Shown piece after piece: positions 1-5,877 of a stretch of 8,874 nucleotides of DNA. The stretch is taken from positions 757-9,630 of the forward strand of contig JAGQIB010000495.1 of NCBI GenBank assembly GCA_020431545.1, read 5' to 3'. Made by a program: the position numbers and the translations under genes. Origin of the DNA: Gemmatimonadota bacterium. Lineage in GTDB: Bacteria > ARS69. Each line of letters opens with the position of its first letter. The stretch's first letter is position 1. The notes beneath the pieces are model-generated. The model did no database searches, was not told the DNA's origin, and saw only the letters and a list, made by a program, of their open reading frames with translations.

Positions 1-648
1 GTTTCCTGGGACCAGGGGGCTTGCATCGGCATCCCCGGCATCACGGCTCATCGCGCCGTTCACGTGGGAGGAAGTGTGGATGGTCGAGTCGTGCTGGTCC
101 AGGGTGCGGCGGGCGCGGTCGGCATGGCGGCCGTGGCGATCGCAAAGCACGCGGGTGCACGGGTCATCGCGACCGTCCGGAGTGACGCGGACTCGTCGAT
201 CGCTCACGCCGCGGGCGCAGACGAGGTTCTCCGGACGGATGGACGGGCCCCGGAGCAGATCGTGGAGAGCATCCTCACCCTGCACTCGGGCGGGGTCGAC
301 CACGTGGTCGAGGTCGCCTTCCAGGCGAACCTGGCCGTGGATGAGCAAGTCCTGAAGTTGGGTGGCTCCATCGCAAGCTACGCCACGAACCGGGCGAACC
401 CCGAGATTCCGTTCTGGAACCTGGTCTTCAAGAACGCGCGACTCTACTTCCTCGGGAGTGACGATTTCCCGAAGGAGGCGAAACGCGACGCGGCGGACGC
501 CCTGTCGGAAATGCTCGCCCATGGCTGGGCGGGCTATCCGATCGGGCACGTTCTTCCACTCGATCAAGTCGCGACCGCCCACGAGATCGTCGAAGCGGGT
601 GGCCGGGGAGGTCGGGTTCTTCTCGACCCTTCCGGCGGGGCACTCTGA
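1..648 (+). CDS. Quinone oxidoreductase-like zinc-type alcohol dehydrogenase (MDR family), 5' truncated
   Basis: The reading frame is open from the first base and stops at TGA 646-648, leaving 215 residues; the N-terminal GroES-like half lies outside the window. The visible part begins in the hinge (GIPGITAHRAVH, residues 10-21), which matches the LGIPGLTAYRAL-type segment of quinone reductases. It continues into a Rossmann fold with a nucleotide-binding glycine motif (VLVQGAAGAVG, residues 31-41) and ends in the usual GRGGRVLLDP strand. The family reduces quinones or other enone-type carbonyls with NADPH in the cytoplasm, generally without catalytic zinc. Neither substrate nor zinc status can be judged from this half. 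An internal GTG at 64 is not the real start, because family similarity runs upstream of it to the window edge. The next gene is 195 nt away, so it is probably the last gene of its unit. Confidence 0.9.
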   Translation, partial: VSWDQGACIGIPGITAHRAVHVGGSVDGRVVLVQGAAGAVGMAAVAIAKHAGARVIATVRSDADSSIAHAAGADEVLRTDGRAPEQIVESILTLHSGGVDHVVEVAFQANLAVDEQVLKLGGSIASYATNRANPEIPFWNLVFKNARLYFLGSDDFPKEAKRDAADALSEMLAHGWAGYPIGHVLPLDQVATAHEIVEAGGRGGRVLLDPSGGAL

Positions 649-781
649 TCCGAGATTGAACCGGGTGGTCGTCCACGGCGCCGCCGGCAAACAAGCACTT
701 GCCGCGCGCGCATCGCCTCTGTCACTCTCGTCGTATCGTAGCTGCGCCAGAGATCTCCGCGACTGAAGTGGGAGCACGTCG

Positions 782-803
782 GCTCGCCTGCCCCGGGGCG
801 AGC
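782..803. other. GC-rich hairpin in the 649-843 intergenic gap
   Basis: GCTCGCC (782-788) pairs perfectly with GGCGAGC (797-803) across an 8-nt loop containing CCCCGG. There is no T-tract on either side, so it is not a canonical intrinsic terminator. It could fold in the mRNA leader 40 nt before the TTG start of the next gene, or help end transcription of the oxidoreductase gene. The rest of the gap shows no gene and no convincing promoter. Confidence 0.35.
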
Positions 804-830
804 TTCGGGACGGATACTGCGAGCGCGGAT

Positions 831-839
831 GGGAGGGAG
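831..839 (+). promoter_or_regulatory. Ribosome binding site that selects the TTG start at 844
   Basis: GGGAGGGAG contains GGAGG at 832-836, 7 nt before TTG 844. The competing in-frame ATG at 829 overlaps this element and has no purine-rich site upstream, so the TTG is the better start. Confidence 0.6.
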
Positions 840-843
840 CGTC

Positions 844-1233
844 TTGTCAGCCAAGAGAAAGACCGACTCGGACGCCGACGCGTTCCTGCACGCGCTGAAG
901 CACGAGCGCAAGGAAGAGATCGAAGCGGTTCGCGCGATCATTCGGGCGGCGGACCAGAAGCTCGTCGAGAGGATCAAGTGGAACGCTCCGAGCTACGGCT
1001 ACGACGACGATCGCATCACCTTTCGCCTGCATCCCAAGAACGTCGTCCATCTTGTCTTTCACCGCGGTGCGAAGAAGCGCACGGATTCATTCACGTTCGA
1101 GGACGAGACGGGCCTTCTGGACTGGCTCGCCGGCGATCGCGCGGTGGTCAAGTTCGATGACATGCAGGACGTTCGCGGCAAGAAGACCAAGCTGGCGAAG
1201 CTCGTGGCCCGTTGGATGAAGGCCACAAACTAG
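844..1233 (+). CDS. DUF1801 domain protein
   Basis: This is a 129-residue protein if started at TTG 844, or 134 if started at ATG 829. The TTG is preferred because GGAGG lies 7 nt upstream, whereas the ATG sits on top of that site. The sequence has the DUF1801/YdhG-like pattern: an N-terminal helix region (ADAFLHALKHERKEEIEAVRAII), a conserved IKWNAPSYGY segment, a central strand set (ITFRLHPKNVVHLVFHRG) and a lysine-rich C-terminal helix. The fold is shared with the YjbR/CyaY-like group; its biochemical role is not established. It is cytoplasmic, with no signal or membrane segment. It stands alone, with 195 nt upstream and 107 nt to the next gene. A second member of the same broad family lies at 7775-8161, but the two are clearly diverged and are not a recent duplication. 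Confidence 0.85.
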   Translation: MSAKRKTDSDADAFLHALKHERKEEIEAVRAIIRAADQKLVERIKWNAPSYGYDDDRITFRLHPKNVVHLVFHRGAKKRTDSFTFEDETGLLDWLAGDRAVVKFDDMQDVRGKKTKLAKLVARWMKATN

Positions 1234-1280
1234 AGTCGCGGATGCGAAGATCGCGCGCCGGCGTGGATCGTCGCTTGGAA

Positions 1281-1311
1281 ACCGTCGGTGCCGAGAGTTC
1301 GAGCCGACGGT
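1281..1311. repeat. 8-bp inverted repeat in the leader of the VOC gene
   Basis: ACCGTCGG (1281-1288) and CCGACGGT (1304-1311) are perfect inverted copies separated by 15 nt. The right arm ends 29 nt before ATG 1341. This could be an operator half-site pair or an mRNA leader hairpin. No clear -35/-10 pair was found nearby. Confidence 0.4.
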
Positions 1312-1340
1312 CCGCACGACACTCGATACGGGAGAAAGAC

Positions 1341-1805
1341 ATGACGCTCGAGAGCCGACGCATCGGTTGGGAACTTCTCGTGGCCGCACTCCTCTTTGTG
1401 CCCACGGCGGGCCACGCCACCGGCGCCCCCGCGGAGGAAGGCCACGAAGCCGTGCGGGTGCACTACATCGAGATCGTGTGCCGCGACGTGGCGGCGGAGC
1501 GCGCCGTCCTGGAACGAGTCCACGGGCTGTCCTTCGGCGCCGCCGTGGAAGATCTCGGAGGGGCGCAAGTTGCGAGCGCACCGGAAGGAACTCAGATCGG
1601 GATTCGTGCGCCTCTCGGCGAACATGAGCAACCGATCATCCGGACGTACGTCGAGGTCGACGACATCGCGCGGGCGATCGAGGCAGCTCAGGCTGCCGGC
1701 GCCGTGGTCGCGTATCCACCCACCAAGCAGGGTGACACCGGGACCTGGGCCATCTACGTCGTGGGCGATGTGCAGCACGGGCTCTGGCAGCCGTCGCACG
1801 ACTGA
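1341..1805 (+). CDS. Exported VOC (glyoxalase/bleomycin-resistance fold) protein
   Basis: This 154-residue protein starts at ATG 1341 behind GGGAGAAAG. The frame is open upstream to about 1212, but the ATG is followed directly by a signal peptide: a charged n-region (ESRR), a hydrophobic stretch (LLVAALLFV, residues 12-20) and a likely cleavage after GHA (about residue 26). The mature part is one VOC unit: VHYIEIVCRDV (about 40-50), a helix, GTQIGIRAP, TYVEVDDIARAIEAAQAAGAVV (about 102-123) and a closing GDVQHGLWQ (142-150). VOC proteins normally dimerise to form metal sites for glyoxalases, dioxygenases or resistance proteins. The last strand carries Gly where many enzymes have the final Glu ligand, so classical metal catalysis is uncertain. 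Its substrate is unknown, and export is unusual for this fold. It converges with the gene on the other strand, 34 nt away. Confidence 0.85.
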   Translation: MTLESRRIGWELLVAALLFVPTAGHATGAPAEEGHEAVRVHYIEIVCRDVAAERAVLERVHGLSFGAAVEDLGGAQVASAPEGTQIGIRAPLGEHEQPIIRTYVEVDDIARAIEAAQAAGAVVAYPPTKQGDTGTWAIYVVGDVQHGLWQPSHD

Positions 1806-1839
1806 GAACTCAACAGGTCAACGCAACTCGCGTGCATGC

Positions 1840-2451
1840 CTAGTCGCGATAGAGCGCCTTGATACCGGCCCAGCTCTCCGATTCCACCGAGACCGAAGTC
1901 GAGAATGTGACGTCGTCGATGAAGACGCTTCCGGCATAGAACCCGCCGGACGAAAAGATCACCTTGCGAATCCCCGCCACGGTCACGGAAAGCGTCGCAA
2001 ACGGTGGTTGGGCCGTTGCGGGCCAGTTGACGCTGTCCGATCCGATTTCGACGCCGTTGACGTCGAACGCCCGAAGAAGGAGTGGGGTGTCGTCGTCGCC
2101 GCCGAAGTCCCCGACTCGCATCGACACCTCGGCAACCGAGACGCTGAACAGCATCTCCGTCCCGGCCGGATTCGATCCGCTTGGCCACGGCCAGTCGATG
2201 AGCGCCTGGCCAACGGCGTTGGAGTCGTGTCCGTACTGGAACAAGTCGTAGATCCGGTTGTCCGCGCCACCGTTGATGGTCACGTCGACGCCCGAACCGC
2301 CGACGTTCGGGAACGGCAGGGACTCGGGCACGTCGAGAAACGGACCGCCCACGAGGTCGAAGCTCTCGAAGTCGATCGTCGCCGCTCGAGCGAGAGTCCC
2401 GCCCATCATGAAGAGCGCGAGAACTGCCAGGGACACTCGAATCCTCGTCAT
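1840..2451 (-). CDS. Small secreted protein of unknown function with a possible C-terminal tag
   Basis: This 203-residue protein reads leftward from ATG 2451-2449 to TAG 1842-1840. The start is fixed by AGGGGAGG a few bases upstream and by the signal peptide that follows: MTRIR, then SLAVLALFMMGG, then cleavage after ARA at residue 23. A longer open frame to 2577 exists but has no such support. The mature chain is acidic and rich in Gly, Asp, Ser and aromatic residues, with alternating strand-like segments (TIDFESFDLVGG, VSMRVGDFGGDDDTPLLLRAFDVNG, GSVFIDDVTFS). That suggests a beta-sandwich or jelly-roll extracellular domain like those in PEP-CTERM-type secreted proteins. No catalytic motif is visible. 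There is no PEP-CTERM or LPXTG tail, but the end VESESWAGIKALYRD is set apart from the beta domain and may be a sorting tag (inference). I do not recognise the family. Confidence 0.85.
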   Translation of the reverse strand: MTRIRVSLAVLALFMMGGTLARAATIDFESFDLVGGPFLDVPESLPFPNVGGSGVDVTINGGADNRIYDLFQYGHDSNAVGQALIDWPWPSGSNPAGTEMLFSVSVAEVSMRVGDFGGDDDTPLLLRAFDVNGVEIGSDSVNWPATAQPPFATLSVTVAGIRKVIFSSGGFYAGSVFIDDVTFSTSVSVESESWAGIKALYRD

Positions 2452-2529
2452 GCTGCCTCCCCTTCTCGTGTGAATGGCAATCTGCCATGGCGCGCACGAT
2501 GCCGTCTGGAGTCCCCGGTTGCGCGGGCA

Positions 2530-2574
2530 CCTCGGGGCCAGCTCCGAGGCCCCTCGAGGGCCTCGCGCTAGCGC
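2530..2574. other. Overlapping GC-rich hairpins and palindrome
   Basis: Three structures crowd 45 nt. CCTCGG (2530-2535) pairs with CCGAGG (2544-2549). CGAGGCCC (2545-2552) pairs with GGGCCTCG (2558-2565) over a 5-nt loop. GCGCTAGCGC (2565-2574) is a perfect palindrome. The first two share bases and cannot both form. The element lies between the LamG gene stop and the start of the small secreted gene, both read leftward. It may end or attenuate transcription, but there is no T-tract for a canonical terminator. Confidence 0.45.
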
Positions 2575-2665
2575 CACCGGGATGAATGCGGCGACGCTTC
2601 CGATTGTAGAGGATCTCGATGTGGTCGAACAGCTCGGCGCGGGACCAGTAGCGCTCGCGGTCGAT
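2568..2665 (-). pseudogene. Decayed C-terminal end of an IS3-type transposase (integrase core)
   Basis: Read leftward, one frame gives DRERYWSRAELFDHIEILY followed by NRKRRR. This matches the ending of IS3-family OrfB transposases, which typically reads like ...RDEARADIFDYIEVFYNRRRRHSxLGY. At the RRR the frame appears to slip by one base: the adjacent frame continues HSSRWR and ends at TAG 2570-2568, where intact proteins continue HSxLGYxSP. Only about 30 residues are recognisable. The catalytic DDE residues, OrfA and the terminal inverted repeats are absent, and no target duplication was found. The remnant sits between two genes for secreted proteins, so it may mark an old insertion or rearrangement. 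The identification rests on recalled family patterns over a short stretch. Confidence 0.55.
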
Positions 2666-2724
2666 GGACGACCCTTGCCACGTTCTGAGGGGCGGAATCG
2701 AGAGCGGCCGCGGCCGACCTCACC

Positions 2725-3789
2725 CTACTCGAGAACGACGACCTTGCGCGCCGCAGCAGTCCCGCCGGACTCGAGCCGGATCAGATAGACGCCCGCAGGC
2801 ACCGGGAGTCCCGAGCCGTCGTCCCCGCTCCACCGAATCGTGCGCGCCCCGGCGGGCAAGGGTCCGCTCGCCACCGTCCGGACGAGAGCTCCGCGCAGGT
2901 CGTAGACCCGGACGGACGCGTCCCCAGCTGACGGAAGCACGAGCGACAGCGTCGTGGCGCCGCGCATCGGGTTGGGGAACACGGACAGGATCGGAATCGG
3001 CGCCGGACTCACGGGCGCTCCCACCGTGATGCCGCTGAGCTCGGCGATCTCCCCCGCGTCCAGGATGCGATCGTAGAAGCGAAGCTCGTCGATCTCGCCG
3101 GGGAAGAACCGGCGGTTGAGCGAGGAGTCGCAGGGGTTGTTGCCCACGCCGATCCACGGCATGCCGGTGAGTTCGACGGGGATCATCTGGAACGCGAAGT
3201 CCGGCTGACCGTCCAGGTACAGCTTCACCGAGTCGGTGACCGCCGAGCGCGTCACGATCACGACGTGGTAGTTGCCGTCGTTGATGGGCGCCGAGGAGAT
3301 CCTGTCGGAGACGATCACTCGACCACCGTTGATCATCGCGATGCCGAAATCGCCGCCGGGTGGGCTGCCGCAAACCTCGCCGTCGACGACACCGAGGCCC
3401 TCGTACCACCAGACTCCCGGAGGCGCGATGGCGGTCGTGCGGACCCAGAACGCCGTCGTGAAGGACGTGGTCCACAGGTCTCCGGGCAGGACCACGACGT
3501 CGTCGATCCCGTCCAGGAGCACGGCCGAGCCCGAGTGCCCCGTGACGTAGGCCGGTCCTCCCGTCGGAAATCCGTCGTTTCCGTTGCCCGAGGCGTCCAG
3601 GACGTCTCCATCGAACGGATACCAGGCGATGAGCCCGTCCTGGATCCCGGCGCGAGCGGGGGAGGTCGCGGCGAGCGCCGCCGGGAGCATGAGCCACACG
3701 AGGGCGCGACGGCGCAGCCCGGCGGGGAACCCGAAGGATCCCCGGGGAGGCGGATCGGACCGTCGTCGTGGGAGCGAGAAGTACGTCAC
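2725..3789 (-). CDS. Secreted LamG-domain protein with FlgD-like/Por-type C-terminal Ig domain
   Basis: This protein has 354 residues from GTG 3789-3787, chosen for AAGGAAAG 6 nt upstream and the signal peptide behind it. The frame stays open to 4272, but that extension is basic, composition-biased and antisense to the next gene. Residues 1-28 are a long basic n-region, 29-41 a hydrophobic core (ALVWLMLPAALAA), with cleavage near ARA-GI at 47. Residues about 50-253 form a LamG/concanavalin-A-like jelly roll: GLIAWYPFDGDVLDASGNGNDG, then SAVLLDGIDDVVVLP, TTAFWVRT, YHVVIVTRS, KLYLDGQPD and GEIDELRFYDRILDAGEIAELSG. A short PxP linker leads to a FlgD-like Ig domain (about 265-354): FPNPMRGATTLSLVLP, VRVYDLRGALVRTV, LPAGARTIRWSGDDGSG, VPAGVYLIRLESG. 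In FCB bacteria such ends act as secretion or surface-anchoring modules. The role is probably glycan or matrix binding at the cell surface; no hydrolase residues are seen. Confidence 0.9.
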   Translation of the reverse strand: MTYFSLPRRRSDPPPRGSFGFPAGLRRRALVWLMLPAALAATSPARAGIQDGLIAWYPFDGDVLDASGNGNDGFPTGGPAYVTGHSGSAVLLDGIDDVVVLPGDLWTTSFTTAFWVRTTAIAPPGVWWYEGLGVVDGEVCGSPPGGDFGIAMINGGRVIVSDRISSAPINDGNYHVVIVTRSAVTDSVKLYLDGQPDFAFQMIPVELTGMPWIGVGNNPCDSSLNRRFFPGEIDELRFYDRILDAGEIAELSGITVGAPVSPAPIPILSVFPNPMRGATTLSLVLPSAGDASVRVYDLRGALVRTVASGPLPAGARTIRWSGDDGSGLPVPAGVYLIRLESGGTAAARKVVVLE

Positions 3790-3795
3790 GGAGCG

Positions 3796-3803
3796 CTTTC
3801 CTT
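3796..3803 (-). promoter_or_regulatory. Ribosome binding site that selects the GTG start at 3789
   Basis: Read leftward, AAGGAAAG ends 6 nt before GTG 3789-3787. It separates the true LamG gene start from the long spurious open frame that runs antisense through the flavin-protein gene. Confidence 0.55.
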
Positions 3804-3831
3804 GCTCTGGGCGCGCCTTCGAAGTGGTCGC

Positions 3832-3848
3832 CCCGGGATTCTCCCGGG
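3832..3848. other. Tight GC hairpin in the leader of the LamG gene
   Basis: CCCGGGA (3832-3838) pairs perfectly with TCCCGGG (3842-3848) over a 3-nt loop, 42 nt upstream of the LamG gene's GTG start. It could be a 5' mRNA structure. The rest of the 3790-4027 divergent gap, which must hold promoters for both directions, shows no clear -35/-10 pair that I can support. Confidence 0.35.
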
Positions 3849-4027
3849 CCCACGGAACGGGCGCCCCGTCCTGAGGTAACGCGCGGTTCGCCCGCCAAAG
3901 GGGCGATGACGGTCGGCCGCTCCCTGTCCCCGTCCGCCAATGCGCTTGCGGCAGACGCGTTCCTTTGCCACGGTGGTCACGCCGTGGACCGCACACCGGA
4001 TGGCCGGCGACGGGGAAGGGAGACGAC

Positions 4028-4492
4028 GTGAAGCTCAGCGACGAGATCAGGAGCTCCATGCGGGAGTGCGTGCTCTGCTGGCTCGCCACGGCCACGAACG
4101 ACGGCACTCCGAACGTGTCTCCGAAGGAGATGTTCGTACCCCATGGCGAGGACTGCGTTCTCATCGCGAACATCGCGTCGCCGAACAGTGTCGCGAACAT
4201 CGCCCGGAACCCTTCGGTCTGCGTGAGCTTCGTCGACGTCTTCAAGCAGAAGGGTTTCAAGATTCGGGGCACGGCGACGCTCGTGGAAACCAGCGACCCC
4301 GCGTTCCACTCGCTGCTCGCGGAGATTCATCAGCGAGGCGGGGAGGACTTTCCGGTGCGGAGCATCATCAAGGTTCGCGTGGAAGCGACCGAGCCGATCA
4401 TCGCGCCGAGCTACTGGCTGTATCCGGAAGCGACCGAGCAGAGCAAGGTGGACCAGGCCATGGAGACCTACGGCGTCCGCCCGAGATCCTGA
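4028..4492 (+). CDS. Pyridoxamine 5'-phosphate oxidase-like FMN-binding protein
   Basis: This 154-residue protein starts at GTG 4028, with GGGGAAGGGAG at 4012-4022 just upstream; the open frame before it (from 3965) has no ribosome site. The N-terminal signature is that of the PNPOx-like split-barrel family: a helix (LSDEIRSSMRE), then CVLCWLATATNDGTPNVSPKE (about 14-34), then CVLIANIASPNSVANIARNPSVCVSFVD (about 43-70) and KGFKIRGTATLVE (about 75-87). Members bind FMN or F420, or act as heme-utilisation or general stress proteins. The short length and lack of the C-terminal PNPOx dimer domain argue against a true PdxH. The cofactor cannot be decided here. It is cytoplasmic, divergent from the LamG gene, and the first gene of the plus-strand run; the next gene follows after 98 nt. 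Confidence 0.88.
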   Translation: MKLSDEIRSSMRECVLCWLATATNDGTPNVSPKEMFVPHGEDCVLIANIASPNSVANIARNPSVCVSFVDVFKQKGFKIRGTATLVETSDPAFHSLLAEIHQRGGEDFPVRSIIKVRVEATEPIIAPSYWLYPEATEQSKVDQAMETYGVRPRS

Positions 4493-4572
4493 ATCGTCTT
4501 GCCGAGCACCGGTGCTCCAGGGACGGACGTCGTCGCTTCGGATCGCCCCGCGAAGCACATTCGCCGGCCGCA

Positions 4573-4582
4573 GGGGAAGGAG
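4573..4582 (+). promoter_or_regulatory. Ribosome binding site that selects the ATG start at 4591
   Basis: GGGGAAGGAG lies 8 nt before ATG 4591. The same frame is open back to 3940 across the previous gene, so this site is what sets the start of the GNAT-like protein. Confidence 0.6.
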
Positions 4583-4590
4583 CCGTACCG

Positions 4591-5202
4591 ATGGATTCGA
4601 CCGACCGAAGCTTCCGCGTTCCCGACGAACTGAGCACCGGGGAGTTCGTGCTGCGTCCGATCCGCGAGTCCGACGCCGAGCTCGACCACGAAGCGGTCAT
4701 GTCGAGCAAGGAGTTCCTCCGCGACTGGGAGCAGACCGGTTGGCCCAAGGAGGATTTCACGGTGGAGGCGAATCGCGAGGACCTCGTGCGCCTCCGGCGC
4801 CGCCACGAGAATGGCGAGTCCTTCACGTACACCGTCCTGAATCCCCAAGGAGATTCGTGCCTCGGCTGCGTCTACGTGGTCCCCACGAGCGCGGAGCTCT
4901 TCGCGAAGGCCGAGGTCCGTCCGACCGGCGATTCGAGGTGGTCGGAGTTCGAGATCGCGGTCTACTTCTGGGTGCGGGAATCCCGAACGACGGACGGCCT
5001 CGATGCCCGGTTGCTCGACGCGATGGATCCGTGGTTCCGTCGTCAATGGAACGTGAGGTACCTCCTGCTCACGAACGAGCGGGTCTCGCATCAGGTGGAC
5101 CTGCTGGAGTCGACCGGATGCACGCTCCGATTCGAGCTCGCGTACTCGAGCAAGCCCGGCAAGGAGCTGGCCTACTCCATGCACTCAACTCAGGAAGGCT
5201 GA
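4591..5202 (+). CDS. GNAT-fold N-acetyltransferase-like protein
   Basis: This 203-residue protein starts at ATG 4591 behind a strong ribosome site. It opens with the usual GNAT strand and helix (GEFVLRPIRESDAELDHEAV), followed by a variable helical insert (SKEFLRDWEQTGWPKEDF, then a basic helix EDLVRLRRRHENG). A strand pair follows (SFTYTVLNPQGDSCLGCVYVVPTSAELFA), and the end is NERVSHQVDLLESTGCTLRFEL, the common NxxxxxLxExxGF-type closing motif. The acetyl-CoA pyrophosphate loop (Q/RxxGxG/A) is not visible where expected, after the EIAVYFWVRES strand: the text there is RTTDGLDARLLDAM. Cofactor binding may therefore be altered. Such proteins usually acetylate small amines or protein termini; the substrate here is unknown. 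The stop is 9 nt before the next gene, suggesting co-translation. Confidence 0.82.
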   Translation: MDSTDRSFRVPDELSTGEFVLRPIRESDAELDHEAVMSSKEFLRDWEQTGWPKEDFTVEANREDLVRLRRRHENGESFTYTVLNPQGDSCLGCVYVVPTSAELFAKAEVRPTGDSRWSEFEIAVYFWVRESRTTDGLDARLLDAMDPWFRRQWNVRYLLLTNERVSHQVDLLESTGCTLRFELAYSSKPGKELAYSMHSTQEG

Positions 5203-5211
5203 GCGGACGCC

Positions 5212-5877
5212 ATGTCGAAACTCCGAGTGAACGCGTTCGGGATCTCGATCGACGGGTACGGTGCGGGCCCCGACCAGAGTCCGGATCACCCGATGGGTGT
5301 CGGCGGGATGGCGCTGCACCAGTGGGTGCTCGGGACGAGGACGTTCCGGAAGATGGCGGGCGATTTCGCGGCCCCCCTGATCGGGGACCGACCGAGTCGG
5401 GAGGACGTCGACGACGAGTTCGCGGCGCGAGGCTTCGACAACCTGGGCGCGTGGATCATGGGCCGGAACATGTTCGCCCCTTCGCGAGGCGCCTGGCCCG
5501 ACGACGGTTGGGAAGGTTGGTGGGGCAAGAACCCGCCCTACCATGTCCCGGTCTTCGTGCTGACCCATCACGCTCGCGAGTCGCTGACCATGGAAGGCGG
5601 GACCACGTTCCACTTCGTCACGGACGGCATTCACGCCGCGCTGGAGCGAGCGCGGGACGCGGCCGGAGCCAAGGACGTCCGACTGGGAGGGGGAGTTGCC
5701 ACCGTGCGGCAGTACATCCTGGCGGGACTCGTCGACGAGGTTCACCTCGCGGTGGCCCCCGCTCTGCTGGGCAGGGGCGAGCACCTTTTCGCCGAGATCG
5801 ACTTGGTCGGCCTCGGCTACCGGTGCACGGAGCGCGCGTGCACGGAGCTCGCGACCCATGTCGTCCTCACGAAGTAG
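5212..5877 (+). CDS. Dihydrofolate reductase family protein (RibD C-terminal-like)
   Basis: This 221-residue protein starts at ATG 5212; the likely ribosome site GGAAGG (5193-5198) lies inside the end of the preceding gene. Landmarks of the RibD-C/DHFR-like fold are SIDGYGAGPDQ (12-22), a helix ending LGTRTFRKM (40-48), AWIMGRNMF (80-88), VPVFVLTHHARE (112-123), the NADPH-loop-type DVRLGGGVATVRQYILAGLVDEVHLAVAPALLGRGEHLF (155-193) and a closing strand. The family reduces pyrimidine or pterin-like substrates with NAD(P)H. Stand-alone members like this one are not trimethoprim-sensitive FolA and have unassigned substrates. It is cytoplasmic. Its last 20 residues contain an almost perfect 15-bp tandem duplication. 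The next gene probably overlaps its 3' end by 20 nt. Confidence 0.9.
   Translation: MSKLRVNAFGISIDGYGAGPDQSPDHPMGVGGMALHQWVLGTRTFRKMAGDFAAPLIGDRPSREDVDDEFAARGFDNLGAWIMGRNMFAPSRGAWPDDGWEGWWGKNPPYHVPVFVLTHHARESLTMEGGTTFHFVTDGIHAALERARDAAGAKDVRLGGGVATVRQYILAGLVDEVHLAVAPALLGRGEHLFAEIDLVGLGYRCTERACTELATHVVLTK
5823..5852 (+). repeat. 15-bp tandem duplication within the reductase gene
   Basis: Copies at 5823-5837 (GTGCACGGAGCGCGC) and 5838-5852 (GTGCACGGAGCTCGC) differ at one base. The period equals five codons, so the frame is kept and the protein reads CTERACTELA. This is a slippage-type duplication close to the C-terminus. Confidence 0.75.

Noticed and set aside
813..818. GATACT as a -10 box before the first DUF1801 gene
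   Set aside because: There is no acceptable -35 at 16-18 nt and it lies too close to the ribosome site for a confident promoter call.
1396..2571. A 391-codon plus-strand open frame over the VOC and small secreted genes
   Set aside because: It has no domain or ribosome site, and both strands already carry genes with signal peptides in other frames.
3790..4272. N-terminal extension of the LamG gene to 4272
   Set aside because: The extension is antisense to the flavin-protein gene, and the signal peptide with its ribosome site fixes the start at 3789.
4381..4439. 14-bp direct repeat GGAAGCGACCGAGC (4381-4394 and 4426-4439) in the flavin-protein gene
   Set aside because: The copies are 45 nt apart and encode two EATE motifs. 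Common codon use can explain this, and the intervening sequence is not repeated.
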